A stretch of DNA of 44,982 bases from a bacterium. GTDB lineage: Bacteria > UBP6 > UBA1177 > JAKLFG01. The stretch lies in NCBI GenBank assembly GCA_022711315.1, contig JAKLFG010000016.1, positions 1 to 44,982 on the forward strand, in the 5' to 3' direction. Positions 41,882-44,982 of the stretch are shown in pieces; position 1 is the stretch's first letter; each line of letters starts with the position of its first letter. The position numbers were made by a program, and so were the translations under genes. Below the pieces are notes generated by a model. That model was not told the DNA's origin. It ran no database searches and worked only from the letters and a program-made list of their open reading frames with translations.

Positions 41882-43777
41882 TTATATCGGGTCAGGAAGC
41901 GCATCGATCCGATCCTCCGTCTCGCGGGCGCGGACCGCCTCGCGACGCCAGTGGTCGACATCAAGCCCCGGAGCCACCGAAACAAGTTGTAAGTGTTCAG
42001 AAAAACGGAGGTTCGCCGCCGGGATATCGAACCGAAGAAGCGTTTTCTGAAGTCGTTCCGATATCGCGGCCCGGCGATCGGGGGGTATCGCCGCGTCGCC
42101 AACCATCCGTTCCCATATCGGGCGCAGTTCGACCCCGATCCCGGCATCCGCAAGCGCATCGGCCCATGACGGGTCATCCGGGAAACGGTCCCGGCGAAAT
42201 TCCTCGCACCGCGTAGCCATCTTTTTGGCGAACCGGGTCGCCACCGCATCAGGAACACTCGCGGCGACGGTGCGGGCCCTCCCGCAATCACCGGCTACGA
42301 GATGAAGCAGGGAGACATGAGCCGAGGCGGAGAGCGAAAGGGCGCTCCGCGCGCCGAATTCACCGTAAAGCAGAAGCGCCGCGCGATGGTCGCCTTTTAC
42401 GATATGATAATTGATGAGATTGCCGTACAGCGACGCGTCGCGGAACCCAGTATCCCACGCCCGCCAGTAATAGCGGAATGCGCGGTCGGGGAAGCCCGCT
42501 TCGAGATAGAGCGCCCCCATGGTATAGAGCCCCCGGAACGATACGGGGCGCCACCGGCTGTCGGCGATGAGCACCGTGTGGATGTCGCGCATCTCCCCTA
42601 CCCGTGCCAGCGCCTTGCCCGCGAACAGGACCGCAACGAGCACGCAGAGCAGGGCGATCGCCATGACGCGCCGCGAGGCCCCCAAGATGGCGGTGGTCGC
42701 ACCGGCCTCGAACGGCGACACGAACTCACCGATGAGGCCGGCTATGCCGACGAGCGGCAGGTAGAGGTAGTGATCGGCCGCTATCTCGTGAAGCGGCACG
42801 ATCTGGAGGACCGGCAGAAGCGTGACGAGAAAAAAAGCCATAAAGAAGGATGCCGGGCGATATCCCTTGCGGAACAGGAGGACCGTGATCGTTATGAACA
42901 GGCCCGCTCCGAGAAGCGAGGCCGCGAATTTCATGTTCACGGAGGTCACCAGCGGATAATTGGCATTGTCGAGAACAAGTTGCAACGGGAAGAAACTCTG
43001 TTTCAGGTAGTAGGTGAAAAGCGTCGGCGCCGTCAGGTAATGGGTCAGCAGGTCGCCGCCGTGAAAGGAGGGGCGCAGGCCGTGAAGGAACGCGCTACCA
43101 CCGCCCGTTATCGCCAACAGTCCGAGGATCCCGGTCAGCGCTACCGCGGCCACGCTCCAACGCAAGAAGCGCGCTCCGGAGCACTTTTCGTACTGCCACA
43201 GGTAGATCAACGCCACGAGCGGCAACATCGCCGCCATCTCCTTGGCCAAAAAACTGAACAGGCCACAGACCGCAGCGCCCAGCAGGAACAGCGGTCGCCG
43301 TCGCTCCATCGCCACCACGAGAAACAACAGGGCCACCACGAAGAAAAGAGAGGTCAGGATGTCGCGACGCCCCGATATGTAGGCGACCGCTTCGGTATTC
43401 ACCGGATGAAGCGCATAGAAGGACAGTGCGACCAGCGCCGCAAAGGGCGAAGAGGAAAGTCGACGGAACAACATCCAGAGCACGGAAAGCATGCACAGGT
43501 GATAGAGGATGTTCATCGCCCGGAACCCGGCCGGGTTTTTGCCCCAAAGCAGATGGTCGAGTACGAAGGAAACGGTCCGTAGGGGGCGATAGGCGTGCAA
43601 AAGCGCGGGGACCGCAGGGGTCGTCACCAAATCGTTCTCTACGGTGAGTGCCCGATCGTCAAAGATGAAATCGTTGCGCAACGAGGGAAGATAAAGAAGG
43701 ATCGTGACAAAAAAAACAAATCCAAGAACTAAAAAAAGGGGGAGGCGCAAGCGCCCCCCCCCAGCAGAAAGGAACAT
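41882..43777 (-). CDS. TMTC/PMT-like GT-C membrane glycosyltransferase with TPR-like tail
   Basis: The 631-residue protein has many membrane helices in residues 1-400 and a soluble helical C-terminal part. The first loop holds LPSLRNDFIFDDRALTVEND, with the Asp pair expected of GT-C catalysts. RPLRTVSFVLDHLLWG, HPVNTEAVAYISGRRDIL, FLAKEMAAMLPLVAL and HEIAADHYLYLP follow, the pattern of TMTC-type O-mannosyltransferases. C-terminal helices (about 420-520, ALYLEAGFPDRAFRYYWRAWD) look TPR-like. Such enzymes use lipid-linked sugars and act outside the cytoplasm. It sits between two pilin genes, so a role in pilin O-glycosylation is inferred. Codons 6-8 are nine consecutive G. Confidence 0.83.
   Translation of the reverse strand: MFLSAGGGRLRLPLFLVLGFVFFVTILLYLPSLRNDFIFDDRALTVENDLVTTPAVPALLHAYRPLRTVSFVLDHLLWGKNPAGFRAMNILYHLCMLSVLWMLFRRLSSSPFAALVALSFYALHPVNTEAVAYISGRRDILTSLFFVVALLFLVVAMERRRPLFLLGAAVCGLFSFLAKEMAAMLPLVALIYLWQYEKCSGARFLRWSVAAVALTGILGLLAITGGGSAFLHGLRPSFHGGDLLTHYLTAPTLFTYYLKQSFFPLQLVLDNANYPLVTSVNMKFAASLLGAGLFITITVLLFRKGYRPASFFMAFFLVTLLPVLQIVPLHEIAADHYLYLPLVGIAGLIGEFVSPFEAGATTAILGASRRVMAIALLCVLVAVLFAGKALARVGEMRDIHTVLIADSRWRPVSFRGLYTMGALYLEAGFPDRAFRYYWRAWDTGFRDASLYGNLINYHIVKGDHRAALLLYGEFGARSALSLSASAHVSLLHLVAGDCGRARTVAASVPDAVATRFAKKMATRCEEFRRDRFPDDPSWADALADAGIGVELRPIWERMVGDAAIPPDRRAAISERLQKTLLRFDIPAANLRFSEHLQLVSVAPGLDVDHWRREAVRARETEDRIDALPDPI
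43731..43762 (-). terminator. Strong intrinsic terminator inside the start of the GT-C gene
   Basis: On the minus strand GGGGGGGGCGC and GCGCCTCCCCC pair over ten or eleven positions (one G-T), followed by seven T. It begins 26 bases after the pilin stop, so it is the natural end of the pilin transcript. It lies within codons 6-16 of the next gene, which therefore depends on read-through. Confidence 0.85.
43754..43762 (-). repeat. Nine-G homopolymer tract in the GT-C coding start
   Basis: Nine C on the plus strand, reading GGG GGG GGG as codons 6-8 of the GT-C gene. Homopolymer tracts of this length slip during replication, and a one-base change would shift the frame right after the start codon. 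The tract is also part of the terminator stem. Confidence 0.75.
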
Positions 43778-43788
43778 TCGACGGGAAA

Positions 43789-44286
43789 TTAGTAGTGGAT
43801 CAGGCTCAGGCTGTTCCCCATGCACGCGCCATGCACCCAATCATTGGGGACCTGCGCGGAATTGATCGGGAAGCCGGCGCCGATACTGGCGGCCACGGTG
43901 ATGTCGGATGTTGAACCACAACCGCCACCAACGGCATTCTCGCCAGCATTGCCCGACGAATACGCAAAGAACTTACCGCAGGCGTAGGCATAGGTCGCAC
44001 TTGAGATAGTGTCACCCGCCGAACAGTTCGTCGGCGCACTGCCGCTGGTGTTCAGGTTGGTCTTCCAACCGATCGAACCGATGTTGTCAGCCCAGCCACC
44101 GTTACCGCCCTGCGGGTCTTCACGGAAGGCGATCTGCTGTTTCACGATCTCTTTGAGCGAGCCGGGCACCTCGGAGGTACGCGCCTTCTTGGTGTAGTCG
44201 TTGTACATCGGGATGGCGACGGCCGCGAGAATGCCGATGATCGCGATAACGATCATGAGTTCGATGAGCGTAAAGCCTTTCTTCAT
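43789..44286 (-). CDS. pilA: Type IV major pilin
   Basis: The 165-residue prepilin has a classic four-residue leader MKKG and the mature start [27 protein letters not shown], with Glu at +5. [26 protein letters not shown], the IGSIGWKTN block, and a C-terminal [11 protein letters not shown] motif follow. Four Cys could form disulfides in the globular head. GGAGAG precedes the ATG, a sigma-54 promoter lies upstream (44358-44373), and a strong terminator follows, all as expected of a major, highly expressed pilin. The head is rich in Ser, Thr, Asn and Gly, possible glycan acceptor sites. The pilA name is by function, not by close identity to a named gene. Confidence 0.92.
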   Translation of the reverse strand: MKKGFTLIELMIVIAIIGILAAVAIPMYNDYTKKARTSEVPGSLKEIVKQQIAFREDPQGGNGGWADNIGSIGWKTNLNTSGSAPTNCSAGDTISSATYAYACGKFFAYSSGNAGENAVGGGCGSTSDITVAASIGAGFPINSAQVPNDWVHGACMGNSLSLIHY

Positions 44287-44357
44287 TTGGTCTCTCCTTC
44301 TTTCAAACCATTAATAAACCACGAAACACGCACGGTGTTTTCTTCGGTGCCATAACA

Positions 44358-44373
44358 AGCAACGAGCGTGCCA
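44358..44373 (-). promoter_or_regulatory. Predicted sigma-54 promoter of the major pilin
   Basis: On the minus strand TGGCAC (44373-44368), five bases, then TTGCT (44362-44358). The GG and GC doublets are ten bases apart, matching the -24/-12 consensus TGGCAC-N5-TTGCW. Major pilin genes are commonly transcribed by sigma-54 with the PilR activator. Confidence 0.8.
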
Positions 44374-44385
44374 AAAAAAGGCACA

Positions 44386-44982
44386 TCATCTACGGGCGAT
44401 CGAAATAATTGTTTTTCCTCCACGATTATGGATAGTTATCGGATAATAGTCGGCCCGCTCGGCCGCGCCGCGCAAAAAACCGACGATATCTTTCATGGTG
44501 CGCGCCCCGAAGGCCTGCCCCCGGAATCTCCTCACCAGATGGGCCATCGCGGCGGCCCAGAAACGGTCGGACCGCAAGAGGATCTCTTCGCGGGAGAGCA
44601 GATACCGGAAAGATCGTGGCGATGCACGACGCATATCCCAGAAACTATCGAGCGCCACACCGACGACATCATCGTAACCATACGCGATATCAGATAGTTG
44701 CGCAACATGCTCTCCCACCGAGGATCCCAGGGTCTCCTCAAGGAAGGGTATCACTTTGTGGCGGAACAGATTGCGGCGGATGGCGGTATCGCTATTGGTC
44801 GCGTCCTCTACCCATCTTTTCCCCTGCATGAAGTCCTGTATTTCCTTACGCGAGAAAGACAGTAACGGCCTGACATAACTTATATTTCCGCGCATCAAGA
44901 GATCGGATATGCCCGCAAGCCCTCGCAGGCCGCTCCCCCGGTCGAGGATACGCATCAGGACCGTTTCCACCTGATCGTCACA
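44386..44982 (-). CDS. tilS: tRNA(Ile)-lysidine synthetase, C-terminal part
   Basis: The frame runs off the right edge of the window; the last 198 residues are seen. It begins CDDQVETVLMRILDRGSGLRGLAGI, which is the DDQ-ET-LMR-RGSG-GL block of TilS enzymes. The block RPLLSFSRKEIQDFM, EDATNSDTAIRRNLFRHKVIPFLE follows, also highly characteristic. TilS attaches lysine to C34 of tRNA-Ile(CAU). The PP-loop itself lies outside the window. The stop is about 14 bases upstream of the sigma-54 promoter of the pilin gene. Confidence 0.9.
   Translation of the reverse strand, partial: CDDQVETVLMRILDRGSGLRGLAGISDLLMRGNISYVRPLLSFSRKEIQDFMQGKRWVEDATNSDTAIRRNLFRHKVIPFLEETLGSSVGEHVAQLSDIAYGYDDVVGVALDSFWDMRRASPRSFRYLLSREEILLRSDRFWAAAMAHLVRRFRGQAFGARTMKDIVGFLRGAAERADYYPITIHNRGGKTIISIARR

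Overview
The window is GC-rich, densely coded DNA from a Gram-negative bacterium. It has lipoproteins, an outer-membrane beta-barrel, a Wzm/Wzt polysaccharide exporter and type IV pilins. A sigma-54 promoter in front of the main pilin, RCC1-repeat and DUF1566 (Lcl) surface proteins with Asp-rich linkers, and many FkbM-type methyltransferases give a deltaproteobacterial or myxobacterial flavour. I cannot place it more precisely. No stretch above 300 bases lacks a gene, and I see no rRNA, tRNA, CRISPR array or insertion sequence.

Layout. (1) 1-5.1 kb: the tail of a DHH/DHHA1 phosphoesterase; a MoxR ATPase, DUF58 and BatD-like membrane protein operon (+); and, converging on it, a LemA-TPM-TPM operon (-). 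(2) 5.1-6.4 kb: a methyltransferase and a small AT-rich Cys-rich protein. (3) 6.4-12.2 kb: a TetR-led operon with a LolA-like periplasmic protein, two FtsX/MacB-type permeases, an ABC ATPase and an outer-membrane barrel. The regulator has a perfect 16-bp palindrome in its promoter. (4) 12.2-18.2 kb: an Lcl-domain lipoprotein, an M18 aminopeptidase, a seven-bladed RCC1 protein, a MarR-like regulator and a membrane-anchored ankyrin protein. (5) 18.2-41.3 kb: a pilin-like gene and galE, then a minus-strand operon of about 21.5 kb that starts with wzm-wzt. It carries glycosyltransferases, six methyltransferase domains, a UDP-xylose synthase, an alpha-1,2-fucosyltransferase and an asparagine-synthetase-like amidotransferase, many joined by ATGA/GTGA stop-start overlaps. 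(6) 41.3-44.4 kb: pilin, TMTC-like GT-C membrane glycosyltransferase, pilin. (7) The end of tilS runs off the right edge.

How it fits together. The large operon should build a heteropolysaccharide on the cytoplasmic side, decorate or cap it with methyl groups and amides, and export it through the ABC transporter Wzm/Wzt. Three paralogous pilin-like genes bracket this cluster. A GT-C enzyme of the TMTC/PMT type lies directly between two of them, the arrangement expected of a dedicated pilin O-glycosyltransferase.

The most interesting signal is at the start of that GT-C gene. A run of nine G sits at codons 6-8, and the same bases form the left arm of a strong intrinsic terminator for the upstream pilin gene. 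This could be a phase-variable, attenuated pilin-glycosylation switch. Other points of interest are a glycosyltransferase-AsnB in-frame fusion with a well-placed internal start that would expose the catalytic Cys, a GT-FkbM fusion, and an AT-rich block whose edges fall inside genes.
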